A program made the translations under genes and the position numbers. This document shows positions 20,762-32,956 of a stretch of DNA of 64,000 bases, one piece after another. The notes below the pieces were generated by a model that ran no database searches, was not told where the DNA came from, and saw only the letters and a program-made list of their open reading frames with translations. Each line of letters starts with the position of its first letter. Position 1 is the stretch's first letter. This DNA comes from Ulva prolifera (Eukaryota; Chlorophyta; Ulvophyceae; Ulvales; Ulvaceae): positions 4,485,810 through 4,549,809 of the forward strand of contig CM041197.1 in assembly GCA_023078555.1 (NCBI GenBank), in the 5' to 3' direction.

Positions 20762-23700
20762 GTGAGCCATTGTGAGGGTTTCTACATGCTTATGTGGTGT
20801 CTATTGCGGGGGCAGCTTGCTCTGGGGCTGCTGGTCGTCTTTGCCGTGCTGCAGCTGCAGCTGGTAGCCGCGCATGGCGATGCAGTTCAACAGTGCAAGG
20901 CCGTGGCCGCTGCAGCGGACATTCAGGAGGCCATAAGTCAACACGATCAAGAGGTGACTGTTTGCATCGATACTAGCCGGTGCGTCTTCAACTGCGCGCA
21001 TTGATGTGCTCCCTGCAGCTGAAACACACCTGGAGCGAGGCCACCAGGCCGTTCATCGGTGTGACAGCCCTGCATCCTACGGGGCCTCGCTGCGCGTCCC
21101 CAAGTACACATAACTCTAGATCCATGTGATTGCCATTCTCACTGTCTCTTTGGGGTTGGTAGTGTTCGGTTTGGGGATGCTGTCCGCCAAATGCTCTCAA
21201 CCTCGGGACCGGAGCTGTGGCCTCATGACGGGACCGAAGCATGCAACGTGCCAGAGCAATAATATCTGCTTATTACAGGTGTTGCGGGCATCATTTTTTG
21301 CTTGCACCCATAGTGTGCCTGCTTCTTGACCGCCTCGCCCAGCGCCGTGGCCGCGTTCTAATCTCGTTCAGCAATACCTGTTAGGACACCCACATACAAG
21401 CACTCTGAGCAGGTTAATTCGAAACCTCGCAAGTTGCACTGCAGGTGGTAGCTGTGCATGAGTACACTCGTATGATCTTGCAACAGGAGCACCGCTGCAT
21501 GCAGGCCAGGTCTCAGCTTTGCCGCAACACCATCTCTAGCAGTGCCAGCCGGGTTTAATCTCACCATTCAATGCCCAGGATTGCACATGCCACTCAATAT
21601 CCTCGGCATTGGTGGCCAGCCCAGCGTCGGTGAGGGAGGTCACGTCTGGTTCGTCGACTGCCAGGTGAGTACGTACATGTCCATCCAAGACGCCGCGACA
21701 CCGCTTCCAGACGGTGACGTGCAAACCGCCGCTCGGAATCTCAGCTCTGGCTTCTTTGGAGACTCGCCCGGGCATGTGCACTTCGTGTCGTCGCACCTGC
21801 TGGTGCCATTGCAGGTGCGCTGACAGCAGCAATGCACCAATTGCTGGGCGCTCCCACAGTCTACTCCTGAGCTGAATTCGTTTCCGGCGAGGTACATCGC
21901 GAGCTGCGCATCAACATCTTGCAGCAGCATGCTATACACCGGGCAGTTTCTCAAGCCGGTGCTTCACTGTTGCCTCTCCCTCAGCTCGGATCCCATGCAT
22001 GTTGTGCTCAGCAGCAGCAGCAGCCCAGAGCGTAGATCCACATATGATGAGTCATCCATCAATATCATCGCCCTGTCTCGTCTCCACTGCCACTGGCTGC
22101 CACTGGCGCTCACAGAAACTGCACCACCTGCATCACCTCGACTGCTCTGCAGCTTCCAGGTCCAGCTGGGGGCACAATTAATCAATTACTTGTCTGTTGC
22201 TGTGGCCTGTGGCTCTGGCCTTGTCAACTAGCACAGCCGCATCCCACTGTATAGCCCCCCGCCACTCTCACACTCAAACAGCTGCCGTGGGGTTTGTGCG
22301 TGCGCGTGTGTGGGTTTGGGTTTGTGGGTGTGTGGGTCTGTGCGTGTGTGTGCTGGTGTGTGGGTGTGTGCTTGGCGGTCTGCGGGTCTGTGTCGCTTGC
22401 TGCGCCGGTGATGGGTGAGATGTTCGTGGGTGTCTTGGTGTTTGCTTCGTCTGCTTGCTCCTTTCGCGGTGCTGCCCGACTTGCTGCCTTTGTCCTTGTA
22501 ACACTCAAACAGCTGTGCGTGACCACCTCCCTTGGCACAGAAGGAGGCCCTTTCAGTTGGGTACGATTGTCTGAGGAGGATTCCAGGTGGTCCCTTTGGC
22601 ATGCGGTCCCGTTCATTCGCAGACGTCATCTCAAGGATGATAAGGCGTAGTACCGGGTTTACTTACTTTTGTCTGATGTTGAGCATGCCACGGTTTCCTC
22701 CCTCCACTGAAAGCGGTGGCTCGCCACTTCAAACATTCTCACACAAAAGGTACCCCCACTCTTTCAGGAGATTGTGGGTTCGATTCTGTGTGCGCTTTGG
22801 GGAATCGAAGCAGCCGTGCCTGACCTCGCTTAGCACAGGAGGAGGCCCTGTGAGTGGCGTATGGTCATCTGAGGGGGTTTCCAAGTGGTTTGCCCCTTTG
22901 GCATAAGTGGTCCCGTTAATTCGGAGATGTCAGTGTCCTTTCAGGATATGGCTCAGTAGATTTAAGGTTACTTTGCTTTTCATTAAGTTGTGTTGTGGGG
23001 CGGCCACCAGTTGTGAAGGCTCAATTTCTAGCTCCAGGTAAAACACACCCCTTCCTGGATGCTGGGTTTCATGCGATGTGTGCCATGTGTTCCCCCAGTT
23101 TGCACTCGTTACGCCTTGCATGTGTTGTCACATGTGCACATGTGACCCCATGCATACTGGTCACGTGTACGCCCAACATGTGCACATGCTCCAGCCCCTG
23201 ATCATATGTATCCATGTCCCGGCCATGTGCACCAGTGTGTAATGTAAAGTTCATCTAAATTTACTGAGCCGTATCCTATTGGACATTGATAACTCCGAGT
23301 GTGTGGGTGTAAGGCCTGATTGCTCATGTCAAGGTCAAGTAAATCGAACGGGGCTGGCACATGGCACCATTGCCGATCGTGCATGCATGACCACCATGCA
23401 CACACGAATGCTGCTGGCCTGCAGATGATTGAGCTGTACCATGGCCAGGAGGGCTTCATCTTCTACGAGGCCCTCACCCAGGAGTTTGACGATGCGTACT
23501 TTGAGAGCAGCCGTGTCGTCACCGAGCCCCCCGACGCGCTGTCAGGCCCGCCGGCGGCCCTCACGAGCGCCGCCATCGCCGTTCGGCGCGCGTTCTGGGC
23601 CAAGCCCCCCCTCAGTGCAAAGAGCACCCGCCTCACATTCATCGACTCGGTGATGTGGTTCAGCAAGACGTCTCACGATGCCGCCGCCGCTGTCATCTCG

Positions 23701-26700
23701 GACGCCGAGAAGGCGGCTGACGGCAGCGAGAGCATCTGGGCGTACGGCGCGAACTCCAACCCGTCCGGGACATTCCCCGAGTCGTCCACCAGCGGCCGGC
23801 TGGAGCGAATCGGCGTGCATGAAAGCGCCGGCGACGCACCGGCCGCTGTCGCGGCAGAAGAAGCATTGCCAGGGGGCGGCCCGGCACCGGAGAGTGACCA
23901 CGACCACATGTCACTGGCGGTGGCTGCAGGCGGCGCAGCGGCCGCCGTGGCGGTGCTCAGCGCGATCATAGTTGCCGCGTTTGTGCTGCGCCGGCAGCGG
24001 GCGGAGCGACGGGCCATACAGGCGGGGGCGGCGCCGCCGCGACCGCCTGCCGGCAGCCGGGCCGGCAGCGCGGGGCCTTCAGAGGCTGACACGGTGTCCG
24101 GGACGAGCAGCTTGCCGGTGGAGCTCGGAGACCTGAGTGTGACACGGCGGGAGCAGCTGTGTGGGAAACTCAAGCGTGAGTGGCGCGACCGCCTGTCTGC
24201 GATGCCGACGAGCGGACACCTCGGCTCCGACTCCGTGGCGGCCAAGACATCACTGCCGCAGCAGATTCCGCTGTTCAGCGGCGGGACGGGGATGCGGCCA
24301 CTCCTGTCGGCGGGGTCGGCGAGTGCGGGGGGCGGCGAGTCGGTGATCGGGTCCGATGACACGCTGCTAGGGTCCGCGGCGGCGAGCAGCGCGCGGGGGA
24401 GCGCGGTCGTGCGGGGGCGGGTCGCGGCGGCGGTGCAGGAGATGCAGGGCGCGCTGCAGGCGGAGCTGCAGGAGGACCAGCTCAAGCTCTACGGCGTCAT
24501 CGGCCGCGGCGGCTTCGGCACCGTCTACCACGGTGCGCTTGCAATTCATGATGCTCATGCAATGAGAACGTGTGGCGGCAGCCCCCGCCACAGTTCCGCC
24601 TGTCCTGCTGTTGGCGGGTTTTGGCTTGTACTGGGTAGCAAACCCCAATCGGAGCCATCTGCCGACCCACAGCCGCTTGCGGTACAGGGGAGTGGCGGGG
24701 GCTGGATGTGGCGATCAAGACGGTCATCTTCCAGAGCTGCGGGGGCGATCAGCAGGCCAACGTCGTCGCGACGGAGGCCGCCATCGCCACCAACCTCGTG
24801 CACCCGAACGTCGTTGCCACCTATAGCCATGACATCCTTGACGTCGCCGAGGCCGTCGGCCCGGAGCTGGGTGTCTACAAGTTCTATCTGATACAGGTGC
24901 CCCTCCTTCCGCTGCCTCTCTCCCCCCGCCGTACCCTACAGCTGCATTGACTTGCGCCATCTGGATTCTGATACTGGGCCCTTGACCGGGTTTTCTTTTC
25001 ATGGGGTTTAAAAGCTGGCTGCCCGTTTTTGCTTGACTTACCCAAGCGAACACTTCCCGCGAGTTCAGCGTACATGTGGGTCATCGCAGCATCATGCATG
25101 TGCGACCGCTGCCGCCGCTGCAGGAGCACTGCAATGGAGGCAGCCTGCGGGATGCCCTCCAGTCCGGCGCGTTTGCGCAACACGGTGTCCACAGCCGCTG
25201 GAAGTGCGTCGGCCGCGCCCTCCGCGACCTCGCGGCCGGCATGGCGTACACGCACTCCAAGCGCATCTGCCACGGCGACCTCAACCCCTCCAACATCCTG
25301 CTGAAGGTGCGAAATCAAGTGTACATGTTTGCCACGCAACAGCTCGAACCATACCTTGTACTTCAAGGGGTTTTGAAATGAAGCAGAATTGATCAAACAA
25401 ACCAAACGAGGGCTGAGTCAGGCCGGCGTACGTCTGCAGTACAACTCAGACCGCTTCAGCAACGCAAGCAAGGCTCTCGCCGCGGGAGACTTCAGCACGA
25501 AGGTCACCGACTTCGGCCTCGCGATGCGGCTGCAGCGCAATCACACGCATGCGAGCAACGTCAAGCAGGGCACGCCCTTCTACGTCGCGCCTGAGGTGAC
25601 TCAGCACCGGCGGCTGCACCAGGGCAGCGACGTGTACACCTTCGGAGTCATCATGTGGGAGCTCATGATGGGCTGCCCCGTCTACATCAAGCGGTGCGGC
25701 GCGCTGGTCCGGCCTGTGCCGTGCTGGGAGTGCATGTGATGTGCAGCACATGTGCTGCGCGGGGTGCATGCTGTGCACGCTGTGCATGCCATGCATGCTG
25801 TACATGCTTTGCATCTGTGCTGTGCGATATGGGTCCGCTAGGTCGGGTAAGGTGTGTGCTGTGCTGTGTGTCATGCATGCTGTGCTGTACGTGCTGCCTG
25901 CTGCGCTGTGGACATGACACAGGCGCGCCGTGCGGTGGGAGTGCTGGCCTCGAGCCCAGGTACCACGCACGTGGGCATCCGGCAGTGCACGCGGGAGCTC
26001 GACCGCGATTTCACGATTGGGTTCGCAGTGAAGTTGTGTCGTGGACGCGTACAATTCAGCAGATGCGACCGGCTGTCCTTGACTGCATAGTGGTAGCACC
26101 CATCTGCCCCTTGCACATGCTTGCGCACGGCCACCTGGTTACACCATGTGCAGCCGAAAGATCTGGTCAGTTCTCATTCACAGGGTTTTCAAAGCATCGG
26201 GGCTCCGATTGATCGGATCGGCTCATTTCGACTGCATCACAATCCGTTCAACCGGAGCGGATGACGTAGCTCATCAGCACTTCGCACGGTATGTGACGCT
26301 GTGTGTAACCTCTGGCCCGCCCTTTCAAGAGAAGACTTCTGCATGATCCGCCCATGCATACAGGGCTGTGAAGGTTGCCGGAAAGGCCGCGGGGGGGCCG
26401 GACGGCGGGCCGGTGGAGGAGGCGCACGAACGCCGCAGCGCCAGCATGCCGCAGCGCATGCCGGCGTCCGAGACCGACGATGCCTGGGACTGCGAGTACA
26501 CACCACACCCCGACTTCCCAGACCTTCCCGCGTCGGTGCCGCTGACGTTCACGCTCACCATGCATGCGTGCCTCAGCCTCAACCCCTCCGAGCGGCCCTC
26601 CTTCGAGCAAGTGCGCCCCCCTCACCCCATTGGCATGCATGTGTCAAGATAGCCTTTACAAAAGAAACAGCAGTCGTAGAGGGCACCCTATGCTATGTAC

Positions 26701-27749
26701 AGGCGGCCCCATGGTGCATGCCGATCGTGGATGCGCTATGCATGCCAAGATATGCGGGCCAGCACTGCAGAGTACGGAGCCGCGTTGCTCACGCATGACA
26801 GGCTCGCATACACATCATAAGCTGTCATGGTCTCGTGTGTGTCTAGCTGAGTCATATCCACACCACAATTCCGTGCCATCACGCTCGAGTCCAGCCCTGA
26901 AGCATCAGAGCGCCAGTCAGGTCAGGGCCACGCTTCGAATCATGTGAGCCCGCCTGCTCTGATACCGGCAGCCCTGCAGACAGGCCGTCAAGCACAAGTG
27001 CGTGGGTGTTTGCGGGCGTGGATGTGGTACAAGGACAAAGCAAGCAAGGCAGGTAGCATCGCGAGCGTGGGTGTGCGACGGTGCCGGTGTGTGTGCGGGT
27101 GATGTTGCATAGCAGCTGCGGCTGGGTACTGTTCCGTGTACTCCACTGGGAGTTCCGGTAGTCGCATGTGTGCATTTCAGTGTTCCTGTTCGCCCCGTGT
27201 GCGCGGTTTCTGCGGTGCAGCCTACCTCGGCATATGTGGTCCCGTTAATTCGGAGTTGTCAATGTCCAATAGGATACGGCTCAGTAAAATCAGATTTACT
27301 TTACTTTACCTCTCCGATTTTGTCTTTGTACCGCACAGGTCGTCACGCTGCTAGCGGACCTGGAGGAAGAAGTCACAGGCGGCACATACATTGACTCCTC
27401 CGGCACGTCGCAGCCAGTCGCCGCGCTCGCGCTCGGGATGGCCTCCGCCGCCGCGAGCGCGTCCACCGTCAGGAACGGCGTTCTCACCGGCGACATTGGC
27501 GCACCGACGAGCCGCAACGCCGCAGCGGCCCCCGCCCGGCCAGGCGCCGCCGCGGCGCGGTCCCCCGTCTATGTCCCGCACGCGCTGAGCAGCCGCCCCG
27601 GCTCCGACAAGCGCGCAGCCGCACTGTCGGCGCCGCTGATGCGGCGGCAGCGGACGCAGGCCGTCGCGCCGCCGCACCGCGACGCGGTGCGCGCTGTGCT
27701 GTCGAGCAACACCATCACAGAGGCCGATGGCGTGCTGCGGCAGATCTGA
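20762..27749 (+). CDS. Receptor-like protein kinase K2 (TKL-like), eight exons
   Basis: Exons: 20762-20979, 21505-21814, 23425-24532, 24688-24896, 25124-25306, 25440-25693, 26364-26610, 27339-27749, giving 979 residues. It is a tandem paralogue of K1 with matching splice phases. It has a strong signal peptide (GLLVVFAVLQLQLVAAHG), an ectodomain, a membrane helix at ~341-363 followed by RRQRAERR, then the kinase: VAIK lysine K556, catalytic loop HGDLNPSN (D667), DFG (D700), APE and NPSERP motifs. As in K1, the HRD Arg is Gly and the catalytic-loop Lys is Asn. The ectodomain exon 21505-21814 corresponds to two K1 exons. Later in-frame ATGs at 20786 and 20792 are alternative starts and would keep the signal peptide. 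The C-tail is Ala/Pro-rich and divergent, but ends in the block PPHRDAVRAVLS, shared with K1. Confidence 0.85.
22285..22500 (+). mobile_element. Family-S retroelement with 15 bp target duplication
   Basis: The body is GT-rich, and the 3' end is CTTGCTGCCTTTGTCC then TTGTAA. ACACTCAAACAGCTG is perfectly duplicated at 22270-22284 and 22501-22515. There is no reading frame for a protein, so this is either a SINE-type element or the 3' tail of an unseen LINE. Its TTGTAA terminus resembles that of family L. Confidence 0.82.
22694..22980 (+). mobile_element. Candidate tRNA-derived SINE
   Basis: The head carries GTGGGTTCGATTCTG at about 22778-22792, a good pol III B box. The body runs from GGAGGAGGCCC to GGTCCCGTTAATTCGGAG, and the tail contains GATATGGCTCAGTAGATTTA. 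A partial unit of the same body precedes it at about 22525-22670. Other pieces: 23245-23300 (-), 27236-27305 (+), 45895-46075 (+), 47265-47400 (-), 595-622 (-). The A box is weak. Confidence 0.5.
26611..27338 (+). other. K2 intron 7, repeat-bearing
   Basis: It holds a degenerate family-L terminus near 26657, an antisense family-S 3' end at about 27027-27075, and the tail of the SINE-like repeat at about 27236-27305. The acceptor CCGCACAG precedes the last K2 exon. Confidence 0.6.
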
Positions 27750-29888
27750 GCTGAACTGCAGCAGGGGCTGCAGACGCGCTGGCGGGCGGTCTTGTGGCCA
27801 CAGCGCGCGCTCAGGACGGCCCCTGCGCCCATCGCACACACCACCGCCCCCTCTGCACCTGCTCCCGGCCCCTGATCGCCAATGTGAACTGTCATGCATG
27901 CCGGGCATGCGTGCTTCGCATGGAACCGAAGCTTTGCCTGTATGCGGGAAGAGCTGCATAGCCTGGCGTGTGCAGTGGAGGTGGACCCTCAGCGCAGGCG
28001 AGGCGTGCTGCGCGCTGCGCTGCGCTTTGCTCCGATGCATGGGAGGGTGCACAGTCCTTTGCCACTCGGTTCCCGCATGTACAATGGTCTCACCTGGGCG
28101 CCGGCGTTCAATGCCATCAACAAAAAATCTGATAGCACAGCGGTCATGGTACGCTGCGGCCTGGTACCGCAGCCGCTGTCTGTGGCTCGTCGCTGCAGCG
28201 TGCATGTGGAGTGTGTTGGGGGGGGGGGGGCTCAGCAGTGTACTCGGGCCGCAGGCTGGTGGTGGAGAGGGTAGGAAGCGGTGGTGGGCGATTGTTTCAC
28301 AGTTGGTGTGGCGCCTGCATGGCGAGCTGTGGTGGTGGTTCGGCACGCGTGTACCTGCAGCGCTGCAGGAAACGGTAGTTATCGGGCTGGCGGTGTTTTT
28401 GGGCCGAAGTGACGGGGGCTGCAGAAGCATGAGTCATGATGTGAGAGCAACTATGAGCATGTTTGACGCCATTACGAATGGGGAGATGCTGCATGCTGGC
28501 ATGCAGTAGTATGATGCATTTTATATGGCACGACTGTGGCAGCAGATCGGGACGCTGTCTTTTGATTTGTGCGGGGTGTGGCTGTGTGCCCAGGTGGCAG
28601 GCTGGGTGGTGAGGGGCTGAAATGGTGTTGTGTCGGTTGCGAGGCGTGTCCCATGTGGGTCTTCTCGGGGAGTCTTGCAACGGCCTGTGAACCAGAATTT
28701 GTGTATATATGTCATTCCAGATGTATGGCCAATGGAGTTTTCAAAACAACCCGGAGGGGAAGGGGGTGGGGGTGGGGACAGGAATGGAAATCCATGAAGC
28801 TCTTTGAAGAATATTTGGTATCTATTCCCAGGTGGATTGAACATCATCTCGTTGGTTGAGGATGCACGAACTGCAGTGTACCCACGCTGATTATGGCAGG
28901 AACCGGGACAGAGTTTGCCATTCCAGAAGCCGAATTCCGTTACACAGTTTCTGATTGGGAATGCATGATTAATAGTGTTGCTTTGCGATGGCTGGACGCT
29001 GCTGTGTTCTCCAGTAGTTCGGACAGCTTGCTTTCTACCAGATCAAACCGATTCACAAGGACTGCCATGCTTTCCTCATGTTGTGAGGGACAGGCCTGCA
29101 TCTACAAGATATGCACCGATCCCGTCGACAGTGCTATCCATCGACATCCAGGTGTGCCAGGTGACACTTTTTCGCCATGCTTGCCCAGTGTAAAGAGTCG
29201 TAATGAATTCATGAGAGCCTTGAATTCCTTTGATGCAAGCCCCACGTCGACATAACCCACGAGCTTCTACCAACATCTGTACTTCGGTTAAAATAGAGAC
29301 CAGCAGCCATGGTCGTGATCAGACACTGTTGATTGCAGGGACAACAGCATCCTGTCCCGGGTAGCTTGTCGAACTGTGACCGCAACACCAAGAGCCTCAG
29401 CCAGCCGCAAATCTGGCTTGATGCAATGATCCAAACGCTAGCAGGTGACGGCTACGCCATACTTTTGAGAACGTGCGGTTTCAGATATCTGCCTGATTGG
29501 CCAGTTCCAACAAATGGCGTGGGTCAAACAGCACTGGCGTTGAGGCCGACAGTGTGACGAAGATATGACACGCATCGGACTGGATACTACTAACCTATTC
29601 ACAGCCGAACATATAGCGTTTCCAGCGTGAAACAGTTCGGCTCTGTGCTGGTCTGGGTTCAGCCGCGGCGTGCGCGTGCCATCAGTCTGACGTCATGGCA
29701 GGTGCAGAGCAGCGGCCAAAACCAGGTGAAACGGAATTTCGTCGCTCGCTCACTGGGATCTTGAGAGCGACAGCAGATGCTGCTGGCGAGCCCAGATGAG
29801 GCAAGCTAGCCTCACTCATCTTCCTCTTTTCCCTGATCGGGGTGTCTGGCGTGTGTTCGGTTTCCTGTCGTCGCAGTTGTTTGGCATC
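27750..29888. other. Spacer between K2 and RPSA
   Basis: No coding exon could be supported. The base composition drops towards AT from about 28.7 kb. A 13-G run lies at 28218-28230. A long open frame antisense to the last K2 exon (27351-28430) is a GC-rich shadow. TCGTCGCAG ending at 29877, twelve bases before the RPSA ATG, could be the acceptor of a 5' UTR intron. Confidence 0.5.
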
Positions 29889-31948
29889 ATGGCAGCAACG
29901 CACAAAGAGACGGACGTCGCTATGATGTTGGCAGCAAAATGCCATCTGGGCTCCAAGAATTGTGACTATCAGATGGAGCGCTACATCAGCCGTCGCCAGC
30001 AGACTGGCATCTACGTGATCAACCTGCAGAAGACGTGGGAAAAGCTGATCATGGCAGCTCGCGTCATTGTCGCAGTCGAGAATCCTCAGGATGTCTGTGT
30101 TCTGTCAGCTCGTACGTACGGCCAGCGTGCTGTTCTCAAGTTCTGCCAGTACACCGGCTGCAAGGCGCTGGCTGGGCGCCACACGCCTGGTACATTCACC
30201 AACCAGATTCAGAAGCGCTTTGAGGAGCCCAGGCTTTTGATTCTGACAGATCCCAGGTGAGGCCTCGCATTGCTTCGACGTTTCCCGGCGCCTGCGCGCT
30301 TGGCGCCTGCTGCGTGGGTGACCCGCCAGCCATCTGTTGCGCACCAACCTCAAGCTACCGGTATCAAATTAAGTAGTTATGTTGTTTTCTCGTGTTAAAG
30401 GCCAGCAGAAGCAATGTGCGGGCCCTGAATGCTACAGGGGGCAACGCTTCAGCAGGCAGCTCTGCTCGGTTTGACTTGCTTCCGCTTTCGTCCACCAGGC
30501 GCAAGTTTGTTCTTGTTAGAAAAACCCTTGTATCAACTTTCAGCCGTCACATTTCAACTGGTAGAAAGATCACCATGCAAGCTGATGCTATTCTGCAGGC
30601 AGGACCATCAGCCAATCAAGGAGACGGCGTACATGAACATCCCCACCATCGCATTCTGCGACTCAGACTCCCCTCTGCAGCACGTGGACATTGCTATCCC
30701 CGCCAACAACAAGGCGAAGCATGCGATTGGCTGCCTGTACTACATCCTTGCCCGCATGGTCCTCAACATGCGCGGTACTCTCCGCTATGATGCTCAGTGG
30801 GATGTCCAGGTTGACCTGTTCTTCTACCGCGACCCCGAGGAGCTCGAGCAAGAAGAGGAGGTACGCTCTTGATGCTTCTGTCTGATGCTGTTGCGGCCTC
30901 GGCTGGTCGCTCATGTCTCATTGAAAGGTAGGAAACCTTTCATGTTCCACACATGCCTTTTTCAGGCCTCGCAGACGATCATGTCAAAGCGATGTCGCTC
31001 TGTTGGATTTTTCCCCTTGCAAAATGCCATGCCGACGTTCTCTCTCTGTGCTGTTGAGCCCTGCCTGTGTCTTGATCCTGCATTGTCAATGAGCGTTTAT
31101 CGCATCGCAGCTTGTTGAAATGGAATATTATCGACTGCACGTTCGTGCTTGTGCATACCACTGCTGTCTCACAGCATGAGTGACGCTCGACAGTTCAGAG
31201 AACTTGCAAGGAAACATTTACATAGGAGAGCTGCAATGCAGCATGTGGCTCAGCTTTGCGTGCATGCCTGTTGCAATGTTTGCCAGCATACACTGGGCAT
31301 GGTTGTGCCAAGTGAGTTCAGCCATGCACGGACTGATCTGGGGTTTTGATACCTTGGCCTCAAGGCGTGTAGTTCCGAGAAGCAGTACATGCAGTCACAC
31401 CATGGTCATCAATGAGCATATGTGCCTGTGCCAGATGCGAGATACGTGGCAGGGATGTGCTGCCTTGGTCGCGGCCTCCCTGTGGATCGCACCCCTCTTC
31501 TCTGCACTGCCATGTTTGAGGTCAGCTCATGCCCATCTCCATCTTAGCAGGTCCAAAGCAACCAGTCATCGCCGAAAGAATTGAATGCCGCAAACTTTGA
31601 GGAGCTCAGGCCTTTTGATATCCCGACCGTTCGGCCATCAGCGAACTACTATCTCGTGTGGTAGCTTTGACAATCGCAGGTAACGACAGCTGCAGAAGCC
31701 CAGGTTTTCTACGAACTATATGCTCACAGGCCTTGGTTCTGCAGGAGTACGTAGAGGAGGGTGCAGCCTTTGGCGAGGCTGGCTATGCTCAGCCAGGTCT
31801 CGAGTTCGGCCAGCCTGCGGCACCTGTCATGGATGCTGCTCAGGACTACGCTATGCCAACAGAGGGCGCTGCTGGCTTCGAGTCTGCGCCACCCCCTCCC
31901 ATGGGCGAGTTCATCCCCCCTGCCACAGACTTCGCCAGCGGTTACTAG
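29889..31948 (+). CDS. RPSA: 40S ribosomal protein SA (uS2), three exons
   Basis: Exons: 29889-30256, 30599-30860, 31745-31948, giving 277 residues. This cytosolic uS2-family protein is needed for 40S subunit maturation and sits at the mRNA exit region. Family blocks are intact: [95 protein letters not shown] and [11 protein letters not shown]. Exon 1 ends in phase 2 (AG) and joins G of exon 2 to give [11 protein letters not shown], as the family requires. The last exon gives the acidic, then Gly/Pro-rich tail found in eukaryotic homologues. The start ATG gives the family's short N-terminus before [13 protein letters not shown]. It is the most conserved gene in the window. Confidence 0.95.
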
Positions 31949-32114
31949 AAGTGGCCGTGCAGCGGCGGCGACGAGTTTGTGATCCCGGAAAGCGACGTTG
32001 CAGGACTGAGCGACTGGGTGTTCGGTTGTGCGGTTACAATTGGCCTGCTGGTGGTCTGCAATATTGCGTCGCCACGAGCGATCGGGATCGCTGTTGGCAA
32101 CAGCACACTTCAAT

Positions 32115-32119
32115 TGTAA
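32115..32119 (+). terminator. Probable polyadenylation signal of RPSA (TGTAA)
   Basis: TGTAA lies about 167 bases after the RPSA stop. TGTAA is the usual green-algal poly(A) signal. The assignment rests on motif and position only. Confidence 0.45.
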
Positions 32120-32731
32120 CGAACTGCTTCTCAACCCGGTCGCTGCACAGCACACCGTGTGTACGATTGCTACCCGCTCTTCGGTGAGAAGTTTATTTTG
32201 TCTGATCACGATCCGCTTGACTGGTCAGCATGGACAGAAACAGCCGTCTGTGAACGTGTTCGTTGCAGTGCTGTCCCTGTTACACTGCAAAATAGCGTCG
32301 GCCTCAGTTGTAGTTGTACCGACACGACCGTGTGGCGCGGGGCAGCCTGGATGCCTGGGGATATGCGACCGCAGCATGAAAATCCATGCGTGGCCCATCT
32401 GAGCTTAGCGTAAGCATCGTCAAGCAAGGTGGATGCAATGAGAATCCGAATATAAACGCTCAAATGAACTGCATTCGCTCTCGCTGCGCAACACAAGCGG
32501 AAGTCGCACCAGCGTAGCATAGAACGTCAATCACACGTACGTGGCATAGTGTGGTATAGATTTAGACACTTCAACGTCAATCATACATCCTTGCGCTGGC
32601 TGGCTGGCTCGCTTGACAAAGTGCGATGAGCTGAAGTGCTGCAACAGGACGTCCTCAAGCACCGGTGCTGCGAACAAAGAGGAGCTTCATCAAACACTAA
32701 CAGATCTGATTGAACTTACCTCGTCTCGGCT

Positions 32732-32739
32732 GTATAAAT
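32732..32739 (+). promoter_or_regulatory. Possible TATA box upstream of the coiled-coil gene
   Basis: TATAAATA lies in an AT-rich patch 218 bases before the first ATG of the 32957 gene. GATCGCAG (ending 32758) and GCTCGCAG (ending 32938) follow and could be acceptors of 5' UTR introns. Confidence 0.3.
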
Positions 32740-32956
32740 ATATACATATCGATCGCAGGTACGCCCGGTGTCCTCGCTAGTTCCGAGCTAGACGCATGAT
32801 GGCATAAAAACAATATTTTCATTACACGTCATCATGTGCTCAAGTTTATGTTGTTCTCTATGCTTTATGAAATCCTACTTGTGAGCACACACGTTGTTGC
32901 ATTGCGATTAGAACGACTGACCCGTTTTAGCTCGCAGGCGCTTGGTCCGTAAGGGC

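Larger units (their letters stand above)
21815..23424 (+). other. K2 intron 2 (1.6 kb), mobile-element bearing
   Basis: The intron lies between VPLQ and MIELYHGQ. It contains the family-S insertion with target duplication and a SINE-like repeat present as two partial units, each listed separately, plus an antisense end fragment of that repeat at about 23245-23300. No exon with a K1 counterpart is missing. Confidence 0.7.

Noticed and set aside
27351..28430. 359-codon open frame on the minus strand
   Set aside because: It overlaps the last K2 exon in antisense and continues into repeat-poor spacer without any recognisable motif.
28893..29255. 120-codon open frame upstream of RPSA
   Set aside because: Some protein-like stretches, but no recognisable family, no clear splice partners and overlapping frames; not enough to call a gene.
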